A stretch of DNA of 64,000 nt from Rhyzopertha dominica. Taxonomy: Eukaryota; Arthropoda; Insecta; Coleoptera; Bostrichidae. Numbering within the stretch: the first letter of the stretch is position 1; each line of letters starts with the position of its first letter. The stretch is from contig QCXZ01000137.1 of the NCBI GenBank assembly GCA_025024175.1, positions 76,136,680 through 76,200,679 on the forward strand. Direction: 5' to 3'. The notes below the pieces were generated by a model. The model was not told where the DNA came from. It saw only the letters and a program-made list of their open reading frames with translations, and did not search any database. This document shows positions 12,101-22,944 of the stretch, piece after piece. Both the position numbers and the translations under genes were made by a program.

Positions 12101-13790
12101 GTAATGCTGACAGATGGCATTGCCATCCTAAATTCTTACTTTCATCATACCATTGCTTTGGTATATAAGCAAAACCAGTTCTATGCTGTGTTGTCTACAC
12201 TAGACCTAAACTGCCCTGATGAGCTATAATGACAGCGAAATAGTACTATCTGCAGTTGGTTGAGGTGTAGACAGCACAGCATAGACATGCATTTTAATGG
12301 GGCATACAGTTTTCGTTCAAATTTAATACATGCATGTTTTTGCCTTTATACCTATTTTTCTGGACCATATTATCCATTCTACCATTCTTTTGCGATAAAA
12401 ATTGTGTTGTTTTGTAACGTGTAATGTGTATGTATATTTGTCATTTTTAATATACTTTTTTAAATGTAAAGCTCAATGCCAAAATACATTGAAATTTTCC
12501 TGACCTTACACATAATAGACTGTTGACTGGTTTATATTTGTATATTTTAAGTATTTTAAGGCATGGACCATATTTATAAATCCAAATTCCGGTTTTTGGC
12601 CTTTTTAATATGCAATGCTTGGTGGAAATGAAAACAAGCGAAAGAGGTACACACTCACAATAATTATCGAGAAAAAAACAAAACTGTACTCAAATATTTC
12701 ACTACATATTTATAAAAGTTATTGGAAATTTGCGAAAACTAAATCTTAACTAAATCTCTAGGTAAATTGTGTTAAATTGCGATATCTTAACGTAAGGAAT
12801 ACATGGTTACTACTCGTACAGCATTACTTCGGACCATTTTGTAAATAGCACATTTCCAAATACACGTTAACATAATATGTGAACTAAAAGTCGGCAAGAT
12901 TTAAGAATGTTACAATAAACTTTTTGGCGCTGATTGTACTTTCAATAATTTATCTAACGAATATAGTTTTCCCATCTTAACTCAAAGATTTTGTTTTTAT
13001 GCTGGCAAAAGAAATTCCACAAACCATATGTTTTTGACATTCAGTGCTGTTGAAGCCAATAAAAATTTATTTATGCCGTTGTTTGAATATTCAGTCAACG
13101 TTAATGATTATATCAATGTCATATGCCATTCTGATATATTTTGGGCAATAAGTAATACAGATCGGTAGCTTTAAACAGTTTTACACCAAAATTGTTGGCA
13201 AAAATCACTACACTTTCTCACTGTGTCCCATGATAAACTATATATATAATGTTTTTAACTACATGAAAAAGAGTACTTCAAGTTCTTTCTAGTTTTGCTC
13301 GTCTATTACTCTGTTTTTTAGTATTAAAAGCATAAATAAACGATCATACTCTAAATCGCGAAATATAACAAATTCTAATAACTTAAAAACTTCAGTAATT
13401 TACCTCTAATATCTAAATTTATTTCCTCTTTCAACTCCGATCCTGCCCTTTGAAATATACGATCACTGACAGGATTACTATCGTTCATAGATTCATTTGT
13501 CGAATTAACTATGGCATCTACTTGGAGCGTCGAAATATCACCAGTCCTAGGTAAAAAAACACATATTTTTTTTATATTATTGAATGTTTTTGCAATTACC
13601 ATAAGATGATTTTTCTGTTTATTTCGGGATTGCATGGAAACGGTGACACCGCATGTCGTGGTGCTTCTCCTACGACGCTGTAGTCCGTTAAATACGGTGT
13701 CGGTGATGTGTCACTCCATTTCTGTAAACTAGCAGGAACTACTATTGTGGGTGCTACCCCTAAGGGTTCTTGGTTCATTGTGATCTTCAT
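2990..13790 (-). CDS. Gdap2: GDAP2 homologue (macro domain plus CRAL-TRIO protein), six exons, 3' part beyond the window
   Basis: Ganglioside-induced differentiation-associated protein 2 family. Exons: 13600-13790, 13404-13546, 11317-11449, 11135-11244, 6915-7154 and 2990-3161, of 191, 143, 133, 110, 240 and 172 nt. All junctions are GT-AG and phases are 2, 1, 2, 1, 1, 2, so the frame closes exactly (989 nt, about 330 residues). The macro domain (ADP-ribose-binding fold) spans roughly residues 65-200. It shows GDI, the strand AIVNSTNES, NPVSDRIFQRAG, CRTGDV, then YIIHTVGPKY and ALCVINSVRRNYP. The family motif LYFPR follows in exon 5. Exon 6 gives the acidic linker and GEHAFSQMQGDLDQQR, equivalent to the human linker before CRAL-TRIO. 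Human GDAP2 has about 497 residues, so about one third, including CRAL-TRIO, is missing at the left edge. The macro loop has AIVNSTNES where hydrolytic macro proteins have other residues, and I infer binding rather than catalysis. A splice acceptor at 13800 implies a further 5' noncoding exon. It is the only constrained protein gene seen. Confidence 0.94.
3713..5266 (+). mobile_element. DDE transposon copy 2, Tc1/mariner superfamily, inside GDAP2 intron 5
   Basis: Terminal inverted repeats are visible. The left end reads CAACTCTCTTACCGTT then AACCCTGCAATA (3717-3747). The right end is its complement (about 5224-5263), with a six-base insertion inside. The 1.55 kb unit holds a broken transposase in the plus orientation, opposite to the host gene. 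TA dinucleotides lie within two bases of each end, but a clean TA duplication is not directly visible, so the outer one or two bases are uncertain. Confidence 0.8.
3941..5119 (+). pseudogene. DDE transposase relic, long-spacing Tc1/mariner type (copy 2)
   Basis: It starts at an ATG (MFRPWKKATS) and is read in four frames. The N-terminal helices include LEIEIKKVIYQMF. The catalytic part begins RLKRMRWDYINEIRRYRQEN, then YLDETWYD (first Asp, about 4360). GLTDGTNN and CSADYHCDMD follow. After a frameshift at about 4600 comes VTDNASYHS (second Asp, about 4620). After another shift, NLNIPKQYRVEELAKGHGH leads to RLPPYYCVLNPIELVW, carrying the Glu at about 4866. Counting through the frame shift puts 82-83 residues between the second Asp and the Glu. 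The C-terminus is acidic (SDSEFDNSEDDNN, stop at 5117). All three catalytic residues survive, but at least three frameshifts make it non-functional. Confidence 0.85.
6915..7154 (-). CDS. Gdap2: GDAP2 exon 5 (end of macro domain and linker)
   Basis: The acceptor is TTCATTTCCAG and the donor CATC|GTAAGT. It encodes RTIRRFLEHHGG, then DTVILAL, VLLPLYFPRT, and a proline- and acid-rich linker with MPDREIRIIDNPQHSFH. Human GDAP2 has the same order (TVRRFLEIHGE, LLPLYFPRS, PERQIRI). The intron upstream (7155-11134) is about 4.0 kb. Confidence 0.95.
7155..11134 (-). other. GDAP2 intron 4
   Basis: This is about 4.0 kb of AT-rich sequence (typically under one third G+C by eye) without a recognisable exon or transposase. 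The one structured item seen is the hairpin MITE at 10331-10436. The short open frames at 7279-7533, 7541-7738 and 8317-8499 show no family motif. Confidence 0.7.
10331..10436. mobile_element. Short hairpin MITE with a palindromic centre
   Basis: The left end reads GGACCAGGTTACACAAATG. The complement of the right end reads GGGCCAGTTGCACAAGCGG. The arms continue as CAAATTTGATCC against CAAATTTAATCC, giving imperfect inverted repeats of about 35 bp in a 106-bp unit. The centre carries the perfect palindrome GTTGCTATAGCAAC (10373-10386). Ends of the GGGCCAGTTGCACAA type recur in short insect MITEs, to my knowledge. I cannot see a convincing target duplication, so the superfamily is open. Confidence 0.5.
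11135..11244 (-). CDS. Gdap2: GDAP2 exon 4 (macro domain)
   Basis: The exon is bounded by TTTTTTCAG and TTAC|GTAAGT. It encodes NVLQKACELGLRSIALCVIN, then SVRRNYPPDEGAHIAL. This corresponds to the human segment with VINSAKRGYPLEDATHIAL. The intron between exons 3 and 4 is 72 nt. Confidence 0.95.
11317..11449 (-). CDS. Gdap2: GDAP2 exon 3 (macro domain)
   Basis: After CTTTCCAG the reading continues with the split Glu codon, then CRTGDVRVTQGHALPARY, IIHTVGPKY and SAAENTLHACYR. The CRTG and HTVGPKY motifs are diagnostic for this macro subfamily. The donor is ATAG|GTGAGT. The intron upstream (11450-13403) is 1954 nt and contains two long hairpins. Confidence 0.95.
11991..12143. repeat. Near-perfect 69-bp inverted repeat (foldback hairpin) in GDAP2 intron 2
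   Basis: The left arm 11991-12059 and right arm 12075-12143 are complementary over 69 bases with a single mismatch (12036 opposite 12098). A 15-base loop separates them. The termini are GAAAGTAAGAATT and its complement. No open frame is present. It could be a recent foldback or MITE insertion, or a long precursor hairpin if transcribed with the host intron. No clear target duplication was seen. Confidence 0.9.
12180..12285. repeat. Second hairpin, 21-bp arms, just beside the first
   Basis: TCTATGCTGTGTTGTCTACA (arm 12180-12200) is complementary to 12265-12285 with one mismatch. The intervening 64 bases pair only weakly (CTGC stretches). It lies 37 bp from the 69-bp hairpin. Arm and loop size would allow a small-RNA precursor or a tiny inverted-repeat element. 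The sequence alone does not decide. Confidence 0.65.
13404..13546 (-). CDS. Gdap2: GDAP2 exon 2 (start of macro domain)
   Basis: Acceptor TTTTTTTACCTAG and donor AGAG|GTAAAT bound this exon. The preceding intron is only 53 nt (13547-13599). It encodes GDISTLQVDAIVNSTNES followed by NPVSDRIFQRAGSELKEEI. This is the first strand and ligand loop of the macro domain, matching the vertebrate protein almost position by position. Confidence 0.94.
13600..13790 (-). CDS. Gdap2: GDAP2 exon 1 (first coding exon)
   Basis: This exon encodes the N-terminal leader of about 63 residues (MKITMNQEPLG to NRKIILW). The SPF..N.EI..K.ILW segment matches the conserved run just before the macro domain. A polypyrimidine tract and cag directly upstream (acceptor at 13800) mean the exon really begins at 13799 with nine noncoding bases, so the 5' UTR is spliced. 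The start is the first in-frame ATG after the acceptor. An alternative Met four codons later cannot be excluded. The donor is ATG|GTAATT, splitting the Trp codon. Confidence 0.93.
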
Positions 13791-13799
13791 TAATTATTG

Positions 13800-15125
13800 C
13801 TGAAAACAAGAAAAAAATTTAATCAGTTTAATGTCACACTGGCCATTACAAGCAGAATGCAACCCTTGGGAAGTGAAATGCCAACTTATAAAGAGCAAGT
13901 CAGCTCAATGGGGATGCGGTGATATTTAAATGGCGCTGGGGCAAAGCTTGTTCCATAAGTTAAATACTATGTTAGGTACATGTAAAGATTTCATGGATTT
14001 CAAATTTGCAAGATATACAAAACTGTTTTTATATCACCTCTAATTAAAAGACTGATTTAATGAAATGTTTGTTAAAAATAATCCTGCTTTCTTACTATTT
14101 ATTTTTTGAATTTTATCTATACATTTAAAAGTTAATAAATGTACAAAATTTAGTATCGTTTCAGCAATAGATTCTAGATATATTACATAATTACAAGACA
14201 TTATTACTTTTTACAGTAGTTTGCTATCCAACAGGGACATCAAACCAATTTCGTGTATCAAAAAAGTTTATCAAGTTCCTCATGTTTTAAAATATTCATC
14301 CCCTAATTCACTCACCCAAAGTTTTTCAAAACAAGTTTTACCCTACACAATAACAGAAAGTTAAATAGATACAAACAGCCCCGCTGGAACTAAAAATGAC
14401 TGCAGTGATAGGTGTAGACGACTTGTCAACCCCGAACTTTATTTTGTAAGTACAAGTTTCAAGTAAGTACCTGGTACCGACCCTACGACACACAGGCCTT
14501 CACAGGACTTCACATGGAGAAGGCAATAAATAATGTTCAAGTCGGTTAGGCGCTATCCCACAGGAAGCATAAGTTTCCCAGTCGCAAACTTTTTTTATTT
14601 ATATGAGGGAGTGGTGAACTCTTCTAGCTGCTTGCTGGTGGTACTTCAAATGAAATAATTTAGAAAAAAAAACTATCAACATTTGTGTATACGGATACAT
14701 CGGCGTTATTATTAGCGGTAATTTACTTTGTTGTTGTCAAGTTATACGTCATAGATAAGATATTTTTAGAGTAACTGATATCCTGGAAACGGAACTATTT
14801 GTTACTAATATGACTAATTAAAAGCGTAAATTTTTCAGTTTTAATTTAAAGTTCGCATTGATTCAATTAGTTGTTGGGCTTATTATGAATTTTAGTACGT
14901 TTACAAATATAGCATTATCAGTAAATGTACGATAAATATTGATCACCAATAATCAGGTACTATTTGAAAGAGGTCAATCTCGTTTATATAACATATTTAT
15001 CATACTAATCAAGCAACAATAATATTTTCCGTTCTATCGCATAAAAGTGGTGGATTTAACCAATCGCTAGAAAGCTGAGCTTCTGGCATATATGTAGTAA
15101 ATTTTACGCTCTGTAAAAATAAGCG
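13800..15125. other. Upstream region of GDAP2, no gene recognised
   Basis: This stretch should contain the 5' noncoding exon and promoter of the minus-strand gene, because a good splice acceptor ends at 13800. A candidate minus-strand donor (ACCAG|GTACTT) lies near 14470, but nothing confirms it. No coding sequence was recognised. Confidence 0.4.
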
Positions 15126-17079
15126 ATGTGGTTAATTATATTTGGTCGAATTTTGGATATGCGTATATCTGATATGAAATGTGTAGTTTCGCGGGAAAGT
15201 CAGCCTATACTGGGGGAGGATTGTCATCATCCTTCTCTAGAAGTATCCATTGAGGTGTGTAGAGATGCATCTTTTAGTTTTCCTATGAGTTCTGACGACA
15301 AAGCTTACAATTTTAAAAAAGCTAATTTTCCACAACTTTACAGTGCTTTACTGCATACCAACTGGCACTTTTTGCACAATTATACNGATATCAATACGGC
15401 TTGCACAATGTTCTATAAAAAAATATATGAATTATTAGATAAATATGTACCTTTGTATAAAAAATTTAAGCGGAGGTATCCAATTTGGTACACGTTACAA
15501 ATTATAAAAATTGTAAAACCTAAGGCTAACCATCATAGTAAATACAAGAAATTTGGAAGCATTCATCACTTTAATGAATTTAAACGTTTACGTAGTGAAC
15601 TAAAAAAACTAATGTCACAGGCTTATAATGATTACATTAATAAAATCCAAACATGATCCCAAAAGTTTTTGGGCTTTTGTTCAAAATAAGAAACGATATT
15701 CGAGAACTCCTAATGTTTCTTGAATGATGAAAAAATTGATGATCCATGCTAGATAGTCAATGGTTTTTAGAAAAAAATTTCTGATGTCTTTATTGCCGGC
15801 AATACAAATTGTTTAAGCCAAGGCTTATATACAATATCTCTGAATCTCATATTCAAAAGTCTATATTCAAATTAACAAACGGAATGACCTGTGGAGATGA
15901 TCAGATACCTAACATTCTAATTAAAGATTGTTCGAGGGTTCTCATCTCAACTTTAAGCTATTTGTTTAATCTTATATTGTCTACAGCTTCATTTGCCGAA
16001 ATTACAAGAGTGTGTCCTGTTTTAAAGAGCGGCAATCCCTTTGACCTAAAAAATTATCGCCCCATTGCAATTTTATCAAATTTTGCGAAGGTTTTCGAGA
16101 CGTTATTGCACAATATAATTTTTAATGAAATTAAGCATAGCATTTCACCTAACCAACATGGATTCTATCCAAAACGTTCTACTGTAACTAACTTAGCGCA
16201 GTTTATGCAGTATACTGCAAATATTCTAGATAATAAAGGTCAAATTGATGCAGTGTATACTGACTTCTCGAAGGCCTTCGACAGGGTGTACCATTGTGAT
16301 TATCTCGTTCAACTAGTAAAATCATATCTCACTCAACGTAAATTATATGTTACATATAACGATTTTAAATCATGCAACTTTTTAGCGACCTCCGGAGTTC
16401 CTCAGGGGTCTAACTTGAGGCCATTGCTGTTTATTTTGTTTATAAATGATCTATCGCTTTCGTTAGAATCTAGTCATCTGTTTTTTGCCGATGACCTGAA
16501 ATTATCTTCTGATGTATCCGGCGAGGATGACTATTTAGTATTGCAAGGGCAGGTTAACCGTGTAGCTGGATGGTGTGCTGTGAATAGTTTGCCCCTTAAT
16601 ATTGACAAGTGTAAGGTTTGCACTTTTACCCTTAGAATGCAAGCTTTAATATTTCATTATACAACTGAAGTAGTCGAGTTGGCACGCTGCTACAGCGTTA
16701 AAGATTGATTCTAAATTATCTTTTACTGGCCACATAGACTCAACGCTAAAAGCTGCCTATAAAGCTCTAGGTTTTATTATTCGCAACTCAGCATCGTTTA
16801 ATAATATTAGTGTACTGAAATCTTCGTTCCAAGTTGGATTACTGCAGTTTGATATGGTATCCTCATTATCAAGTACACATAAACCAAACTGAGAAAATTC
16901 AGAGACGATTTCTTAAGTTTTTGTCGTATCGAGTAGACAAGTATAGAGGATATAATCATATACTCTTGTTGCAAAGGTTAGATGTTAATTCTCTGCAAGC
17001 TAGAAGGATACGCACTAGTTTAACATTTTTATTTAAATTATTTCATGGCGATGTTGACTGTTATTCTTTGCTGTCATAA
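15126..17079 (+). pseudogene. Jockey-like ORF2 relic: linker, reverse transcriptase, C-terminal domain
   Basis: Segment 15126-15656 is the end of the endonuclease and the linker (YNFKKANFPQLYSALLHTNW, then MFYKKIYELLDKYVP). After a break, 15809-16708 gives the reverse transcriptase core: NYRPIAILSNFAKVFE, QHGFYPKRST, FSKAFDRV (motif A Asp), SGVPQGSNLRPLLF (motif B) and FADDLKL (motif C with both Asp). The next frame carries FTGHIDSTLKAAYKALGFI. Segment 16834-17079 ends with MDYCSLIWYPHYQVHI and QRRFLKFLSYRVDKYRGYN. Stops and frameshifts occur at about 15655, 16700 and 16880, so the copy is inactive. An N base lies at 15386. Confidence 0.9.
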
Positions 17080-17320
17080 TTTAATATAAGAGTACCTAGG
17101 CTTGGTTCCCGGGAAGGTAGCACTTGTTATGTCGAAAAACTTTAATAGGATATCTGGACATTGTGACGTTCATTGTGATAGTCTGAAAAAGCTATTGTCG
17201 TTTGTGGTAACCGAGCGGTAGTATATTATATTATGTGCTGTGTATTTACTAAAAATGTTGATTTTCTATTTTATCCTGTAAATGGAAATTTCTGTTGGGT
17301 AATAAATGCATTATTATTAT
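15126..17320 (+). mobile_element. 5'-truncated non-LTR retrotransposon, Jockey-like
   Basis: About 2.2 kb carries the rear part of ORF2 followed by an AT-rich 3' UTR ending in TAATAAATGCATTATTATTAT. The 5' end is cut within the endonuclease region, as usual for incomplete target-primed reverse transcription. I see no ORF1 and no complete endonuclease. The order linker, reverse transcriptase, then the C-terminal YCS.IW and FLSYR...GYNHILLLQRL region fits the Jockey clade common in insects. No target duplication was evident. Confidence 0.88.
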
Positions 17321-19085
17321 AGTTTGAAACTCTTTGAAAATGATAATGTTCCACAAAGAGTTCACCTTTACAGCCATTCAACTATTCGTTTATATTTGTA
17401 TACGGTCCAACTTGCTCGTCAGGTTCCTTAAATGTTACATGATTTATACAATCAAAGATTGAACAGAAGTACCCGGATGGAATTACACGTCTGAATCTTG
17501 CAAGTAGATTAGAATGCCTGGCGTTCTCCAGTTTCGAAGTGCACGGATTTATTTCACGAGCGAATGCGTCAACAGAGATATGAATTCGATTTATCTGAAC
17601 AAACAAGATTAAGATTGGAGTCAAATAGGTACGTACGCTTCGCACGCCTTTATGCGACAAAATTGATTAAGGCCCGAATTTAAGGCGAGATTCTAAAAAT
17701 ATCATTGCAAAACGTAAGCGGATGGATTATTTTTGGTAAGACTCGGAATGACGCAGGTACCAGGCAAGCCTCATAGCCGTTATTCAATAACCACGTGAGA
17801 CGTGACAAGCAAAAGTGTACAAACTGGGTTAAATCAGTTTTAAGAGCGGAGAAGATAAAGGATGGCAAACCGAGGTATTGCAATTACTGCATCGTAAAAC
17901 AGCAATTAAACAATTTTCACCGCTGCTACATCTGCTATAACGTAACGTTTAAAGATAGTTAGCAATTTGCCTCGAGGCAAACCAAAGGTAGTATTCGAGA
18001 TTTTCAAGGTGAATCATCCTTTTATTCCTTTAGCAAGCTGTGATGTTTACTTCGAATGAAATCCATTGTCAAGAGCGTTTTGAAAAGAGGATCAAAGTGC
18101 AGATGTAACTTTAAATTGTGTAAAAACCGGTATGGGTTAGCATTTACCGATGGAACAAGAGATATTCTAAGAAAACATGTTGATATGCTAGACGCTATAT
18201 GGCACGTCTCTCTTATAATCGATGATGTTTACGTTGAACCGTGATGAAATATGAATATCCAGTCACAGAAAAACTAGGTTGTACATTTATGTAATAAACA
18301 TCTACCATGCAACTGTAAAACCAAGAAAAAAGATCGTTATTTTTATCACACGGTAGTCTTAGTTAAATATAAAAATCATTAAAATAAACTCTGAATATAA
18401 CAAGCCTAGAAGGGAAGTTATTGAAATATCGATATGATATAGACAGTGACGGTCTTAACTACAACAATGATAAAATAATTTAGTCAAACAACATAACCAT
18501 AATATTTACTGGAGCTACTAGTAATGTTGTTTCACACACGTCAGAATATACAATAAACAAATACGTTCATAACAGATAAAACAATGTAAGTAAGGTTTAT
18601 AAACATATACATATACTATAATATACTTTCCTAAATGCTAATAAAGTGACAATTAATTTCTATAGTAACTTGTATAGGAAATTTAATCCGAAGTAGTTGT
18701 ATCAATTATTTCTATAACAATTTATTCTATTATTGCCCACTTGCACCTTTCTAGAACAAAATAAAAAACAAGGATAAGAAGATATTAGATAAAATGAAAT
18801 AATTCTGCAAAGTAACCCACGTAGCCTAAATCCAATCCAAAATTCGATAAACTTTAGGGCTCTGTCCCCATTTTAAAAATTCAAATGAAGCCATGGCGTA
18901 ACCTACACAAAAAAGAATCGTTTTCTTGGTCACGATGGTATTTATTAACTAAATTATATTTATAGTCTAACTATCGTTTAGTGCAAATTCATTTCACGAA
19001 TACCACGTGATGGATTTTGTACAACATACTGCAGGCTTTTATTGATAAGTGATAAGAATAGTATCATACAATTCGTACTTGCAAT
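17321..19085. other. Gap without a recognised gene
   Basis: The AT-rich sequence contains short open frames only. The frame at 18056-18244 ends in a MLDAIWHVSLIIDDV stretch that faintly recalls prenyltransferase helices. It lacks the Asp-rich DDxxD context and is not annotated. Confidence 0.4.
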
Positions 19086-19087
19086 TA

Positions 19088-20705
19088 AAGTATCAAGCAA
19101 CGATCTATGAGACTGACTTATGCAGAGGGTTTTACAGCTTGATGGTCGGCCGTCGTAAACTATTGTATTGTAAATGAGGGTTTTTACAACCTTATGGTCG
19201 GCCATCCTAAACTATTGGGATTAGTGGCACGCTTCAAAGTTCCTAAATGGGCCGTATTCAAAAAAATCTTGTTGGCTAAAATTTTAGCTTTTCCGATGTA
19301 TAAAATAAAAGCCTTTGCATGTCATAACGAATTTATACGAATTTAATATAAAAACATACAAATTCGTAAGTAGAAGGTTATTAACATTTGTTACAAAAAT
19401 TTACAATAGTGCACAATAAAATTTATACATGGTATCGATTATGTTCATTACAGCTTCTTATAAGCACATTACAAGAGTCACAAACTAAAAAAATTACTCA
19501 CTATCACTTTCACTGCTAAAATCACGATTAAATTCTATTATTAATTCTTGTACATGATTCGCTCTGTACCGATTTTCAATGTCCAGTACATGCCGTACTG
19601 AATTTCTCCATGCATCGACACTTGTCGTGTCTAATTTTTAGCAGCGTTTCATTGCTAAATTTTCCACCGGTTTCCCTCGTCGAATTCTTTGTTTCAACTG
19701 CCCCCATATCATTTCAATGGGGTTGCAAATGCAATGATATGGGGGTAATCGTAGAATGGTGTGTCCACATTCAGAAGCGTGAATGTCAATTTTAAGTTTC
19801 TTCGAAAAATTTTTTGTGCCAAGCACTTACAACAATTGTTTTTTTGTGTAGCCCTCTTCGAAATATAAATCTTCTTTTCTTAAAAACTCTTGAATGGTTG
19901 CCTTATTAGTTGTTGTATTTAGCATTTTATCCAGTTGCTCCGAATGGTAACTAGCGTTGTCCACTACTATGACGCTGTTTGGTGGCAATTTGGGCAATAA
20001 AATGTTTTTGAACCAATTTTCAAACACTTCCGCATTCATATCAGAATGATTATTGGTTTAAAATCAGCAATAATCTGTTTGACCAGTTGCCCTACAAAAT
20101 GTATTTGTCACAAACGCTTCTTAATAAGTGGCTAAATGTAAGCATTTTGTAGGTATGACTGAATAAGTAAAAAATATTGCACTTGGTACGCTGATATGCT
20201 GTAAAACTTTAAAATATAAGTAAACACATTTGCTTTCAATACCGTTTATAGTAGGAGTAGGAACTACGTTTATAACCCTCCGGATTAAAAGAAAATTTTA
20301 ACCTGTGAAGAAACAGGGCAGAGGACGATTGCACACCGAGATCAAAAATTAGAAAGCATGGGCTGCCGCATTGAAATTGGAATGTTTACCATTCATGGTT
20401 ATAAAAATAGATACCACTCATTAAATTAGGAAAGAATGCGATTTAGTCATACATTAAAAGCTATTAGAAGAGAAATATTTGTAGTTCAAATAATAATACC
20501 AAATAATGCTCATTGATTTATGTATAGGGAAAAAATCTAAAAAAGCGTAAACACAATCTTTGGGTACGGTCCACTGCGCTGCAAAACAGTGGAATGTGCC
20601 GAATCCGCCTGTTATTTACGCCAGCTTCAGGTAATACTTGTAAACCATTGTGAGCGGTAATCGGCTGTTCGTATAATGAGTCTCATAGATTTTTGCTTGC
20701 AACTA
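19088..20705 (-). mobile_element. DDE transposon A, long-spacing Tc1/mariner type, TA target duplication
   Basis: Terminal inverted repeats: AAGTATCAAGCAACGATCTA (then TGAGACTG) at the left, against TAGTTGCAAGCAAAAATCTA (then TGAGACTC) as complement of the right. Both ends are flanked by TA (19086-19087 and 20706-20707), the duplication of the IS630/Tc1/mariner superfamily. A 35-bp unit containing ATGGTCGGCC is tandemly repeated near the left end (19131-19165 and 19183-19217, period 52). The 1.62 kb copy lost about 0.4 kb that copy B retains between 46150 and 46590, which includes the first catalytic block. Confidence 0.88.
19494..20039 (-). pseudogene. Transposase relic of element A
   Basis: Reading leftwards: EVFENWFKNILLPKLPPNS and the second catalytic Asp in VVDNASYHSEQLD. 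A stop and frameshift follow at about 19828. GTKNFSKKLKIDIHASECGH then leads to RLPPYHCICNPIEMIWGQL with the catalytic Glu, and KQRIRRG. The final frame ends DIENRYRANHVQELIIEFN and the acidic tail SSESDSE, with the stop at 19494-19496. About 81 residues separate the second Asp from the Glu. The N-terminal half, including YLDETW, is missing. Dead copy. Confidence 0.85.
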
Positions 20706-20707
20706 TA

Positions 20708-22944
20708 CTACCCTGTTTTTCTTAATAAATTATGGATCATTTGTTTCAAAAGGCAAATAAAGCCGAACAATAATGACCAAACGGCGTGACTTATAACAAA
20801 CGTATTACGTAATTGAACATAATTCCATTTTCAATAGTATGCAAAGTGATGCTTACAGTAATCAAAGCTATATGATTTTCTGCTATTCACATACATGTAA
20901 ACCGCTCTAAAAGTACAATAACACTTCTTTGTTTGTGCCTCGACATAATTTCAAAATCAATAACAGCAAAAAACCCGTTGTTATTTATAAAAATACTGCC
21001 CCGTTAAAGCTTCTTGTACCAAATCAATAATAGTGGTCATTTCTTACCTAGTATTCGGCAACATAATTACATTTCGTGCAATTGTCGCCAAGTTGTTCTT
21101 GCTGTGTAATGTCTACAGGTTTAAAGCAAAGTCTGAAATACAGTTTTCAACGACGGTATTTTCATGCAATTGATTTCCTTTGCCTCCCGCGACCTCAAGG
21201 ACTCCTTTAAATCAGTCGACTTTGCATTATGTAACAACGGTCTTCCGAGTACAACATGCAAACGGGGTAAATCAACTTTTTTTAATTCAAAATGCCGTCA
21301 TTGTAAGTGCGAACGTTGAGGTTCGATAAACGTCTGACAAATTAGCGAAACATGCACTGCTGCACGCCATACTTTATTTACTGAATTTATCCTAGTTCAT
21401 GGAGTTGATGTTGCAAATACTAAAAACATATATAAATATTATTCAAAATACATAGCAAATCTGGATTAATAGATATCAAGATTCGTACATCGACAATTAA
21501 CAACTCATTTCATGTCACAATTATGTGGATTGAGTTGTTGTAATGAGAACGAACAAAAATGTAAAGCTTTCAGAAGTGTCCCTACAGTCAGCCACAAAGT
21601 GTAGTTGTCGTCCATATTGTAATAATAAAAATTTAAAAATCATGATAATACAAAAACCAGTTCATCGATAAGACTATATTAGGTCTAAATGAAAAACAGC
21701 CTCTAGTCTCACAAATAACAATACCTCTGGACGATTAAACCCTCATGTAAAAATGCCAGGGTGACTTAGATTTATTAAAAGTTCCTAAGTGGGCACTTAC
21801 TTCTAAATAAGTAGGTAGTTTATCAAGTTGTTCAATCTTCTGCAGCTAACACTGAAGTAGTACAGTTTTCAGTAATGGTAGGCTTTTCACTGCATGACTT
21901 CGGAATAATAAAAATGTATAATTTATGCAGCTGCTAACACGTTTTAAGTGGTATGGTCGTACTGGTATATTATATTCATATATAATTCATACATGACCAG
22001 CACGATATTTAGAATTCAATCAGATTGGATGGATTTACAAGTACAGAAGCAAAAACGATATCCATTTACAGTTAAAGCATTTCCAGCAGGATTTTCGATC
22101 AAATTTGTAATTTGAAGGTTCTTATCTGACAATATAGCATAACGATGAACGTTCCAGCGAAATGTGTGTGCAGGCTAAGAATTATCCGAATTACCCCTAT
22201 TAGAAACGTATGGCATCTATAATCTAGAGAGATTTAATCCAGTGTACTCTTTTTCTCTAATACACAAAAATCTTTTCATTTTTGTTATTGCACTAGGTAA
22301 GGTACCTATGTATGCAACTTAATCCAACTTACTTATGTATAATGTCTGAATATACTTGTTCAAACTAATTGATAATATGTCCCATTTTGTATCTGTATAG
22401 CATATTACATCAGTTATATTTTTTTATAATATTTCTCTTACTATTGTTAAATTAAGTTTTGTTTTATTTTTTGATACTATACTGATGTATTTTGAAAGTC
22501 TATGGCTTTCAACAATCATATTATACACGCTATTACTAATTTCAGTGTTATGTTGTGTGTACTTGTGTAGTATAGGTTAATATGTAGTTACCTATGACTT
22601 TAAAAGTCTGACCAACATATGGCATTGATAAGGATATAATGCATGCAATCAGCATAAGTGCCGACAATTTAAACAATTACGAGATCCATTTAGTCCTACA
22701 TAGCACCACTTATGTCGTGGGCAAGTACACTACATTCGTAAAACGCATGAGTGCATTAAGTGTTAGAATATTACCTTTCGTAAAATATTATCTGATAACA
22801 ATACTACAAATTTGATAATTAGGGAAACAAATGATTCACAAAACGCCTTTTTGCGTTTTGCGTTCTATTGAAAATTCCAAGGCTACTTTATTGAATTCCC
22901 TTTGTGCAAATACTTTTTGTTTGTTGTTTCAATTTGTGTATACA
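20708..22944. other. Gap without a recognised gene
   Basis: AT-rich sequence with no motif-bearing open frame, tRNA or obvious inverted repeat on either strand. Confidence 0.4.

Noticed and set aside
18056..18244. Frame with MLDAIWHVSLIIDDV, faintly like GGPP synthase
   Set aside because: The spacing to the Asp-rich motif is wrong, no DDxxD follows, and no neighbouring exons match.
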